A DNA stretch of 6,125 bases from an uncultured archaeon (GTDB taxonomy: Archaea > Aenigmatarchaeota > Aenigmatarchaeia > CG10238-14 > SCSR01): assembly GCA_938017915.1 (NCBI GenBank), contig CALIKW010000020.1, forward strand, positions 1 through 6,125, read 5' to 3'. The notes beneath the pieces are model-generated. The model searched no databases. It saw nothing but the letters and a program-made list of their open reading frames with translations, and was not told the origin of the DNA. Made by a program: the position numbers and the translations under genes. Positions 1 through 4,272 of this stretch are shown piece by piece; within the stretch, counting starts at the first letter, position 1, and each line of letters opens with the position of its first letter.

Positions 1-76
1 AAACATTTTCTATTTTTTCTAAGATCATTTCTTTAGTCGAAGCTTTGCTTTCTTCCACCAACTCTCTTAAATCCAT
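1..76 (-). CDS. 5' end of an unidentified protein gene, cut by the window edge
   Basis: Reading leftwards from an ATG at 76-74, an open frame runs off the window edge with 25 complete codons, beginning MDLRELVEESKASTKEMILE. The peptide is charged and helical in character, with no recognisable motif, so the product cannot be named. The start is 19 bp from the start of the divergent trm5-like gene. There is no Shine-Dalgarno sequence in that gap, but a TTTAAAA box at 101-107 is centred 28 bp upstream, which fits a leaderless archaeal mRNA. The alternative is a chance open frame; clean codon usage similar to its neighbours and the promoter fit argue for a real gene. Confidence 0.55.
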   Translation of the reverse strand, partial: MDLRELVEESKASTKEMILEKIENV

Positions 77-107
77 ACTTTCAATTTAAATTTAGATGGG
101 TTTAAAA
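67..107. promoter_or_regulatory. Overlapping divergent TATA boxes for two leaderless genes
   Basis: TTAAAT at 67-72 is centred about 26.5 bp before the plus-strand ATG at 96, and TTTAAAA at 101-107 is centred 28 bp before the minus-strand ATG at 76. Each box therefore lies inside the first codons of the opposite gene. The usual archaeal TATA centre is about 26-27 bp before the transcription start, so both mRNAs would begin at or near their start codons. Neither gene has a visible ribosome binding site, which agrees. Positions are read directly; promoter activity is inferred. Confidence 0.4.
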
Positions 108-932
108 GAAATTTTAAGAGGAAAGTTAAGCGAAGAAGAATTAAAAATTTTGCCAAGAAGTTTTGATATAATTGGTTCTAGAGAAAAGGCTGTAGCTATA
201 ATAGAAATTCCAGAAGAATTAAAAGGAAAGGAAAAAATTGTAGCAGAAGGAATAATGAAGTTGAATAAAAACGTAAAGTCTGTTTTAAAAAAAGCTTCTG
301 AAAGAAAAGGAATAGAAAGGTTGAGGGAATATGAGCTTTTGGCTGGAGATGAAAATACTGAAGTTGTTCACAAAGAGTATAATTACTGGCTTAAGCTTGA
401 TCCAAGAAAAGTTTATTTTTCACCCAGAGAAGCAACAGAAAGACAAAGAATAGCAAGCAAGGTTAAAAATGGTGAAAAGGTTTTAGTAATGTTTTCTGGT
501 GTTGCGCCTTTTTGTATAGCAATAGCTAAGAAAAAAAACGTTAAAGTTTATGGTGTGGAAATAAACGAAGAAGCTCATAGGTATGCAAGAATTAACGTTG
601 GGATGAATGGGCTAAGCGATAAAATTATTTTGGTAAGGGGTGATGCAAGAGAAGTTTGCCCAAGAATTAAAGAAAAATTTGATAGAATAATAATGCCTTT
701 ACCCTTTGGTTCAGAAAATTTTTTGGATGTAGCACTTAAATGTATAAAAAAAGGTGGTATAATACATTTTTATACTTTGGGGAGTGAGGAAAATCTTTAT
801 GAGGATGGGATAAAGGTCATAGAAAGTGAAGCAAAAAAATCCAAGAAAAAAGTAGAAATTTTGGAAAAGAGAAAAGTTTTACCCTATGCGCCAAGAAGGT
901 GGAAGGTTTGTATAGATTTTAAAGTCTTATAG
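96..932 (+). CDS. trm5: Trm5/Taw2-family class I SAM-dependent tRNA methyltransferase
   Basis: 278 residues. This family transfers a group from S-adenosylmethionine to tRNA position 37: Trm5 makes m1G37, which prevents frameshifting, and Taw2 acts later in wyosine synthesis. Visible motifs in order: VYFSPR (106-111) followed by ER (115-116); SAM-binding loop MFSGVAPF (132-139); VYGVEIN (151-157) with acidic E155 for the ribose; NVGMNGL (167-173); D183; MPLP (200-203) at the place of the classical NLP loop; IIHFY (222-226); YAPRRW (264-269). Trm5 and not Taw2 is favoured by the LP loop and the HFY strand (Taw2 proteins I recall have GYV and HYH). The N-terminal D1 domain of Trm5b is absent; the protein opens in the D2-like domain. 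Motif I has V131 where Asp is common and A137 where Gly is common. The start is fixed by a TATA-like box 26 bp upstream. tRNA-Leu follows directly and overlaps the stop codon. Confidence 0.85.
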   Translation: MGLKEILRGKLSEEELKILPRSFDIIGSREKAVAIIEIPEELKGKEKIVAEGIMKLNKNVKSVLKKASERKGIERLREYELLAGDENTEVVHKEYNYWLKLDPRKVYFSPREATERQRIASKVKNGEKVLVMFSGVAPFCIAIAKKKNVKVYGVEINEEAHRYARINVGMNGLSDKIILVRGDAREVCPRIKEKFDRIIMPLPFGSENFLDVALKCIKKGGIIHFYTLGSEENLYEDGIKVIESEAKKSKKKVEILEKRKVLPYAPRRWKVCIDFKVL

Positions 933-1017
933 CGGGGGTCGCCTAGTCTGGTCAAGGGCACTGGTCTCAGAAACCAGTGGCTTAGTGCCTTCCTGGGTTC
1001 AAATCCCAGCCCCCGCA
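932..1017 (+). tRNA. tRNA-Leu, anticodon CAG
   Basis: 86 nt, full class II cloverleaf. Acceptor GCGGGGG (932-938) pairs with CCCCCGC (1010-1016); discriminator A1017; CCA is not encoded (CCT follows). The D-arm has GCC/GGC; the anticodon stem CTGGT (961-965) pairs with ACCAG (973-977) around the loop CTCAGAA, giving anticodon CAG (968-970) for codon CTG. The long variable arm has a GGC/GCC stem (979-989), as expected for Leu. T-stem CTGGG/CCCAG encloses TTCAAAT. There is no intron. Its first G is also the last base of the trm5-like TAG stop codon, so it must be cut from the same transcript or start inside that gene. Position 37 is A, not the G commonly found in Leu(CAG). Confidence 0.96.
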
Positions 1018-1032
1018 CCTCAAATCAATAAA

Positions 1033-1042
1033 TTTTTCTTTT
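1033..1042 (+). terminator. T-tract terminator after tRNA-Leu
   Basis: TTTTTCTTTT begins 16 bases after the tRNA discriminator base. Archaeal RNA polymerase terminates on T-rich tracts in the non-template strand without needing a hairpin, and a tract just behind a tRNA is the usual arrangement. Confidence 0.55.
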
Positions 1043-1366
1043 ATACACTACCTTAAACAAAACCAATAAGTTTTTACTATTTATGCTTAGAACTCTTAAT
1101 TACAATTCTTAAAGTAAAGATTAATACCTAACTTTTTCACAAATCTAAGTGTTCCCTTTTTTCGATTTTGCAGTTTTTTAAGTTGGTTTAATTTTATTAA
1201 GTCTACTTTACTTCATTTAATTCCCAATCTTTTTTTGATTCCTTAGTAAAAAATAGCTGTATTAATGAAATAGCTTAAAGATAACATTATTTTGCAGTAG
1301 ACGTTGCTAAAATTTTTCTCAAGAATCAGTTTTCTTGTATATGTAAAAACATAAACAGTATTAAGC
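1043..1366. other. AT-rich spacer without a recognisable gene
   Basis: No open frame longer than a few codons with a credible start is seen on either strand, and no tRNA-like fold. The only structures noted are the perfect hairpin at 1320-1337 and scattered T- and A-runs. It separates two converging transcription units (trm5-tRNA-Leu from the left, the uS13 operon and orphan gene from the right), so a mainly terminator role is the simplest reading. Confidence 0.5.
1320..1337 (-). terminator. Hairpin behind the orphan gene, possible terminator
   Basis: CAAGAA (1320-1325) and TTCTTG (1332-1337) form a perfect 6-bp stem with a 6-nt loop, 29 bases beyond the stop codon of the minus-strand gene that ends at 1367. 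On the minus strand it is followed within a few bases by a run of five A and four T, and a T5 run lies between the stop codon and the hairpin. The stem is weak (two G-C pairs), so termination is only a suggestion. Confidence 0.3.
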
Positions 1367-2116
1367 TTAAAGCAATTTCTTAATTCTATTTATACCATCT
1401 GCCATGAGCCAAGCTGTAAGAGGTGCTGCAGCCATTAGAGGAGCTCCAGAGGCAGCCAATGTTGCTGAGGTGCCAAGTCTCACTAAATATTTTGTTTTTA
1501 AAGAAGATTGATAGAAATTATAAATTTTGTCATACATGCTTGACAGTTTATTCTTAACCTTTTTCACAACTTCAAATTTTTTATCTAAAGTTTGAAAACC
1601 CAAATAGCTTCCGTAAGTAGCTATACCTAACAAATAAGCCCAGGGAATTGGAATGGCTTCACTTACATGAGAAGCCAAAGTTTTGGCAATCGGACTTGGA
1701 AAAACTTCTGTAGCCCATTTACCAATTTTATCAACATTTCCTCCTCTCTTTAAGTAAAATAATCCATAAGATTCTGCGTCAAATAAAACCGGAACGATCG
1801 AAAAGTTTCCTAAAAAGTGAGCTGGAGCATCTTTTTGGCTAGTATACCTTTTAGTTATTTCATAAGCTAAGTAGATTGCACCTGCAGTTATTGCATACTG
1901 CCAGAAGACTGATGAAACATTAACACCAAGAGAATGAGCCAAATGCTCAGCAGCTGTTAAAATAGTTGGAATGCCCAAGTTCGAAAGTATCATTTTTACT
2001 TTCTTAGGAACATTCATTCTCAAACTTTTAACTTTCTTAATCTCTTTAGGTTTAATATTTACTCCAAACAAAGAGTTTCTTAAACTTTTGAAATTGTAAA
2101 AATTAAGATTTTGCAT
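1367..2116 (-). CDS. Unrecognised hydrophobic (probably membrane) protein
   Basis: 249 residues; no family recognised. The first 43 residues are basic (several Lys and Arg), with further in-frame Met at 34 and 42 as possible shorter starts. Hydrophobic stretches that could be membrane segments lie at about 68-86, 101-123, 155-174 and 212-241; the last is rich in Ala, Ser and Gly and ends in a basic tail. A basic loop with several Lys separates the third and fourth (about 179-209). No signal-peptide cleavage motif or catalytic pattern stands out. No ribosome binding site precedes the ATG at 2116; an AT-rich TTTTATTT at about 2142-2149 could be a TATA-like element for a leaderless mRNA. It lies 89 bp downstream of uS11 on the same strand, where rpoD is found in many archaea, but shows no RNA polymerase features. 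It could be co-transcribed or independent. Confidence 0.7.
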   Translation of the reverse strand: MQNLNFYNFKSLRNSLFGVNIKPKEIKKVKSLRMNVPKKVKMILSNLGIPTILTAAEHLAHSLGVNVSSVFWQYAITAGAIYLAYEITKRYTSQKDAPAHFLGNFSIVPVLFDAESYGLFYLKRGGNVDKIGKWATEVFPSPIAKTLASHVSEAIPIPWAYLLGIATYGSYLGFQTLDKKFEVVKKVKNKLSSMYDKIYNFYQSSLKTKYLVRLGTSATLAASGAPLMAAAPLTAWLMADGINRIKKLL

Positions 2117-2205
2117 TTAATTAATATTTAGAGATAGCAAAAATAAAATTAGCTTGAAATTTGAGGGAAATCGTTGCTAATAATTTGAAAATTGAATTTA
2201 AGTTA

Positions 2206-2604
2206 TTAAACTCTTCTTCCTCTTCTTCCTCCCTTTGCCCTCATCTTTCCATGAGGAATTGGTGTTGTGTCCTCAATTAAGCCAATTTTTAATCCAACTC
2301 TTGCTAAAGCTCTTATTGCTGGCTGGGCTCCTGCACCAGGAGTTTTTCCCTTTGTCCCTCCAGGCCCCCTAACCCTTATATGCACACCTGTAATCCCTTT
2401 TGCCAAGGCTTCTTCTCCGGCTTTTTTCGCAGCGAGCATAGCTGGAAAAGGCATTCCTCCCTCCCTATCTTTATCTGTCATCATTCCAGCAGAAACTCTT
2501 GCTATAGTTTCTGCCCCTGTAATATCTGTTATATGAATTATTGTATTATTAGGACTGCTGTAAATGTATGCAATTCCCCATTTTTCCTCTTTCTTCTCCA
2601 TCAT
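2206..2604 (-). CDS. rps11: 30S ribosomal protein uS11 (S11)
   Basis: 132 residues, the usual archaeal length. uS11 sits on the platform of the small subunit and contacts 16S rRNA near the E site. Diagnostic stretches: [18 protein letters not shown] (13-30), ARVSAG (35-40), [10 protein letters not shown] (58-67), [17 protein letters not shown] (74-90), GAQPAIRAL (92-100), and the C-terminal EDTTPIPHG (111-119) followed by the basic tail GGRRGRRV. Two adjacent ATGs begin the gene. The site GAGGT (2608-2612) is only 3 nt from the first and 6 nt from the second (2601-2599), so the second may be the real start. In that case stop and start form TGATG; with the first ATG the overlap is ATGA. Either way translation is coupled to uS4. 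It is the last gene of the uS13-uS4-uS11 set. Confidence 0.97.
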   Translation of the reverse strand: MMEKKEEKWGIAYIYSSPNNTIIHITDITGAETIARVSAGMMTDKDREGGMPFPAMLAAKKAGEEALAKGITGVHIRVRGPGGTKGKTPGAGAQPAIRALARVGLKIGLIEDTTPIPHGKMRAKGGRRGRRV

Positions 2605-3047
2605 TTAACCTCAATTTTATCTTCTTCCTCTTTTTTAACCAAATAGCTTGGATATAAAATTTTTCTCCCACTTACTTTAACATGTCCATGCACTATTAGT
2701 TGTCTGGCATGCTTTGGGCTATTTGCAAGGCCTTTTCTAAAAATAATAGTTTGTAACCTTCTTTCTAAGATATTCCTAACAGTTAGCCCTAAAATATCAT
2801 CTAAGCTACCTCCGTTTAAAATTCCAAGCACATTCAACTTCTGAATTAATTCTTTCTCTTTTTTTTCATCCCTTTTTCCTATAAGTCCCTTTGCTATTCT
2901 TCTCCATTTTCTAAGGATTGCTTCACTTCTCCAAAGCTCTTTCTTTCTTTTAAGCCCATACTCTTTCATAATACTTTTCTCTTCTTCTATTCTTTCTTTA
3001 TCCCAAGGTCTTCTCGGCATTTCATACTTTTTTCTCAATCTTCTCAT
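2601..3047 (-). CDS. rps4: 30S ribosomal protein uS4 (S4), compact form
   Basis: 148 residues; archaeal uS4 is more often about 170-185, so this copy is short at both ends. uS4 is a primary 16S rRNA binder that nucleates assembly of the 30S body. Visible features: N-terminal [14 protein letters not shown] (2-15), [14 protein letters not shown] (29-42), then the S4 RNA-binding domain from about 95 to 145 with ERRLQT (95-100), [19 protein letters not shown] (112-130) and PSYLV (133-137), and an acidic tail. The start is certain: an in-frame TGA (3050-3048) touches the ATG. The upstream GTGAT (3055-3051) has 3-nt spacing and contains the uS13 stop codon. The archaeal uS4 N-terminus normally has a few more residues before RLRKKYE; they cannot be encoded here. 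It ends in the overlap with uS11. Confidence 0.97.
   Translation of the reverse strand: MRRLRKKYEMPRRPWDKERIEEEKSIMKEYGLKRKKELWRSEAILRKWRRIAKGLIGKRDEKKEKELIQKLNVLGILNGGSLDDILGLTVRNILERRLQTIIFRKGLANSPKHARQLIVHGHVKVSGRKILYPSYLVKKEEEDKIEVK
2608..2612 (-). promoter_or_regulatory. Ribosome binding site of uS11, bears on the choice of start
   Basis: GAGGT on the minus strand lies inside the last codons of uS4. Spacing is 3 nt to the ATG at 2604 and 6 nt to the ATG at 2601. The longer spacing is the more usual one, favouring an N-terminus without the first Met. Confidence 0.5.
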
Positions 3048-3051
3048 TCAA

Positions 3052-3603
3052 TCACTTCTTTTCTGTTTTTGCCATTTCCTTTCTCCTAATTACACCAATC
3101 GTTCTACCTTTTCTAAAAGAGCTTCTTGTTCTTTGTCCTCTAACAGGCAAGCCAAGCATATGTCTTATTCCTTTATAAGTTTTCAAATCTATCATTCTTT
3201 GTACATCCAGCTTTTTCGCTATTTCTAGCTCAGAGGATGTTAAGTGCAAATCCTTCCCAGTTTCCAGATCCTTTCTTCTGTTAAAAAGGAATGAAGGTAT
3301 TCCAAACTTTTCAGGCTCTTTTATTATTTCTTCTATTTTTTCTATTTGTTTTTCGTCCAAATCTTTAAGTTTGATTTTAGGGTTAATTCCAGCAACTTTA
3401 CAAATAGCTTTGCTCATGCTAAATCCTATACCCTTTATTTTCTTTAAGCCAATCCAAACTTGCTTTTCTCCTTCTAAGTCTGTTCCAGCAACTCTAACTA
3501 CACTCTTTGGCTTTTTTGGCTTAATTATTTTAATCTTTTCCTTAATCTTTTCCTCTTTTTTCTTTTCTTCCTCACCTTCTACCTTTACTCTAGTTACTCC
3601 CAT
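3052..3603 (-). CDS. rps13: 30S ribosomal protein uS13 (S13) with a Lys/Glu-rich N-terminal extension
   Basis: 183 residues, against about 150 for many archaeal homologues. uS13 lies in the head of the 30S subunit and contacts 50S and the P-site tRNA. The conserved body starts near 35: VVRVAGTDLEG (35-45), IGLKKIKGIGFSMSKAI (51-67) with the helix-hairpin-like KGIG, TYKGIRHMLGLPVRGQRTR (142-160), and a basic tail. The first 34 residues are a low-complexity run of Lys and Glu with few other residues. The ATG at 3603 has GTGAT (3611-3607) at 3 nt, so the extension is likely translated; no in-frame Met lies between residue 1 and the conserved body. It is the first gene of the operon, only 4 bp before uS4. 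Confidence 0.96.
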   Translation of the reverse strand: MGVTRVKVEGEEEKKKEEKIKEKIKIIKPKKPKSVVRVAGTDLEGEKQVWIGLKKIKGIGFSMSKAICKVAGINPKIKLKDLDEKQIEKIEEIIKEPEKFGIPSFLFNRRKDLETGKDLHLTSSELEIAKKLDVQRMIDLKTYKGIRHMLGLPVRGQRTRSSFRKGRTIGVIRRKEMAKTEKK

Positions 3604-3606
3604 AAA

Positions 3607-3650
3607 ATCACTTTTTGATTTTAAAAACTATTATTTTTAGGTTTTTAAAA
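3607..3650 (-). promoter_or_regulatory. Probable promoter and ribosome binding site of the uS13 operon
   Basis: On the minus strand TTTTAAAAA (3650-3642) is a TATA-like box. A transcription start about 26 bp beyond its centre falls near 3620, leaving a leader of about 17 nt that contains GTGAT (3611-3607), 3 nt before the uS13 ATG. A second TTTTAAAA nearer the gene (about 3619-3626) is too close to the start codon to leave room for the binding site. Box and site are visible; the start point is inferred. Confidence 0.4.
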
Positions 3651-3736
3651 TTTTTTATTTAAGAAGTTCACTTTTTTTCTCAACAAACTTTATTTACTAT
3701 TGAAGCTTGTTAAAAAGAATAAACTGAAGAATAGCA

Positions 3737-3774
3737 AACCAATAAACATACTCTTCGCAAAGAGAAAGTTGGTT
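3737..3774. other. Two-stem hairpin, possible structured RNA or regulatory element
   Basis: AACCAA (3737-3742) pairs perfectly with TTGGTT (3769-3774), enclosing a second perfect stem CTCTT (3751-3755) / AAGAG (3760-3764) with loop CGCA. The two stems are joined by an asymmetric internal loop (8 nt on one side, 4 on the other). It lies in a long spacer just upstream of the plus-strand promoter-like region at 3782. Function unknown; short stems can arise by chance in AT-rich DNA, though two nested ones are less likely to. Confidence 0.3.
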
Positions 3775-3781
3775 GAAATAA

Positions 3782-3834
3782 TTAGAGTTAAAATTTCTAA
3801 GTATTTATAAATCATTAGAATTAGAGTTTCTAAT
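3782..3834 (+). promoter_or_regulatory. TATA-like box flanked by two related dyads (candidate operator)
   Basis: TATTTATAAAT (3802-3812) resembles an archaeal TATA box; a start about 26 bp beyond it falls near 3832. A perfect dyad ATTAGAA (3814-3820) / TTCTAAT (3828-3834) covers the interval between box and start, where a bound repressor would block transcription. A second, weaker dyad TTAGA (3782-3786) / TCTAA (3796-3800) sits just upstream and shares the same half-site. The half-sites and box are visible; regulation is inferred. Confidence 0.4.
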
Positions 3835-3866
3835 ATAAAGAATTAATTTTAAAGCAAAACCATGGT

Positions 3867-3875
3867 AGGAGGAAG
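3867..3875 (+). promoter_or_regulatory. Strong Shine-Dalgarno sequence
   Basis: AGGAGGAAG places GGAGG (3868-3872) 6 nt before a TTG at 3879-3881. It is the best match in the window to the anti-Shine-Dalgarno sequence, better than those of the ribosomal protein genes, yet the frame it serves is only 16 codons long before two stop codons. Confidence 0.4.
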
Positions 3876-3878
3876 ATA

Positions 3879-4034
3879 TTGAGAAAGGAAAGGGATAAAA
3901 TAAGATGGATTCCAAGATTGTATTGCTGATGATTTAATATTAAGGTTAAAATCGGAAAACCTCATAGAATTTATCCAAAAAAAGCTTTGATTCTAGATTC
4001 TGAAAATCTCCCGATTTTTCTTGCAGTTATCTAA
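3879..4034 (+). pseudogene. Probable remnant of a short, once-regulated gene
   Basis: From the TTG at 3879 the frame reads MRKERDKIRWIPRLYC, then two adjacent TGA codons (3927-3932), then stays open in the same frame through IGKPHRIYPKKALILD and SENLPIFLAVI to TAA at 4032-4034. A second frame (+1) is open from 3904 to a TGA at 3988-3990 and contains IADDLILRLKSENLIEF. Both frames look protein-like and both contain LIL followed by SENL. The strong ribosome binding site and promoter-like dyads upstream suggest a real gene once began here. TGA is the stop codon of several ribosomal genes nearby, so readthrough is unlikely. Family not recognised. The alternatives are a very short 16-residue peptide gene or no gene at all. 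Confidence 0.3.
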
Positions 4035-4048
4035 TTATTCTTGTTTCC

Positions 4049-4123
4049 TTAATTTTTATAGGCCATTTGCTCTTTTTCTGGTAAAAAATCTTTAATGGAA
4101 AACTTTTTTTCCTCTTTAATCAT
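4049..4123 (-). CDS. Possible 24-residue peptide behind tRNA-Ala
   Basis: An ATG at 4123-4121 opens a 24-codon frame, beginning MIKEEKKFSIKDFLPEKEQM, ending at TAA 4051-4049. Composition is charged and like that of real proteins here, but no clear ribosome binding site precedes it and nothing identifies it. It starts 18 bp past the end of tRNA-Ala on the same strand, so it would be read only if transcription continues through the tRNA. It may be a chance frame or a fragment. Confidence 0.15.
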   Translation of the reverse strand: MIKEEKKFSIKDFLPEKEQMAYKN

Positions 4124-4141
4124 TTTCAGGATAAATATACA

Positions 4142-4238
4142 TGGACCGGCCGGGATTCGAACCCGGAGCCTCCGCCTTTTTAGTTTTAATGCCATGGCGG
4201 CGATTTTGGTTTTTGCTCTACCATTGATCTACCGGCCC
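4142..4238 (-). tRNA. tRNA-Ala, anticodon GGC, with two A-rich insertions
   Basis: 97 nt. Acceptor GGGCCGG (4238-4232) pairs with CCGGTCC (4149-4143) and includes the G3-U70 wobble that marks alanine tRNAs; discriminator A4142; no encoded CCA. The T-arm is perfect: CCGGG, TTCGAAT, CCCGG. The variable loop is AGGCT. Anticodon stem CCGCC (4200-4196) pairs with GGCGG (4176-4172); the loop begins ATGGCA, so anticodon GGC (4193-4191) follows T33. Compared with a normal tRNA there are 13 extra bases between the D-stem and the anticodon stem and 12 extra after position 37. The second is at the canonical archaeal intron position 37/38; the first would be a position 26/27 intron. I could not draw a bulge-helix-bulge for either. 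The D-stem GATC/GAGC has an A11-G24 mismatch. It follows the nuclease gene by 34 bp. Confidence 0.85.
4178..4213 (-). repeat. Near-identical decamer in both tRNA-Ala insertions
   Basis: On the tRNA strand AAAACCAAAA (4213-4204) lies in the insertion before the anticodon stem, and AAAACTAAAA (4187-4178) in the insertion after position 37: 9 of 10 bases agree, same orientation, starts 26 bases apart. Between them lie the anticodon 5' stem and the anticodon. Confidence 0.75.
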
Positions 4239-4272
4239 ATGTTTTTTAATTTTAAATTTAGATTCGAATTAA

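Noticed and set aside
1302..2180. 9-bp direct repeat CGTTGCTAA at 1302-1310 and 2172-2180 flanking the orphan gene, considered as a target-site duplication
   Set aside because: No terminal inverted repeats or transposase; 9-bp matches are expected by chance many times in 6 kb of AT-rich DNA.
2267..2646. Two plus-strand open frames opposite uS11
   Set aside because: They lie antisense to a clearly conserved ribosomal protein gene and have no ribosome binding site or recognisable product.
3927..3932. Tandem TGA as recoded (selenocysteine or readthrough) codons
   Set aside because: TGA ends uS13, uS4 and L7Ae here, two adjacent recoded codons would be extraordinary, and no homologue supports it; decay is simpler.
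3926..4005. Possible box C/D guide RNA (CTGATGA near 3926, CTGA near 4000)
   Set aside because: The C box has the wrong first base, no internal D' and C' boxes are found, and the spacing is too long for an archaeal C/D RNA.
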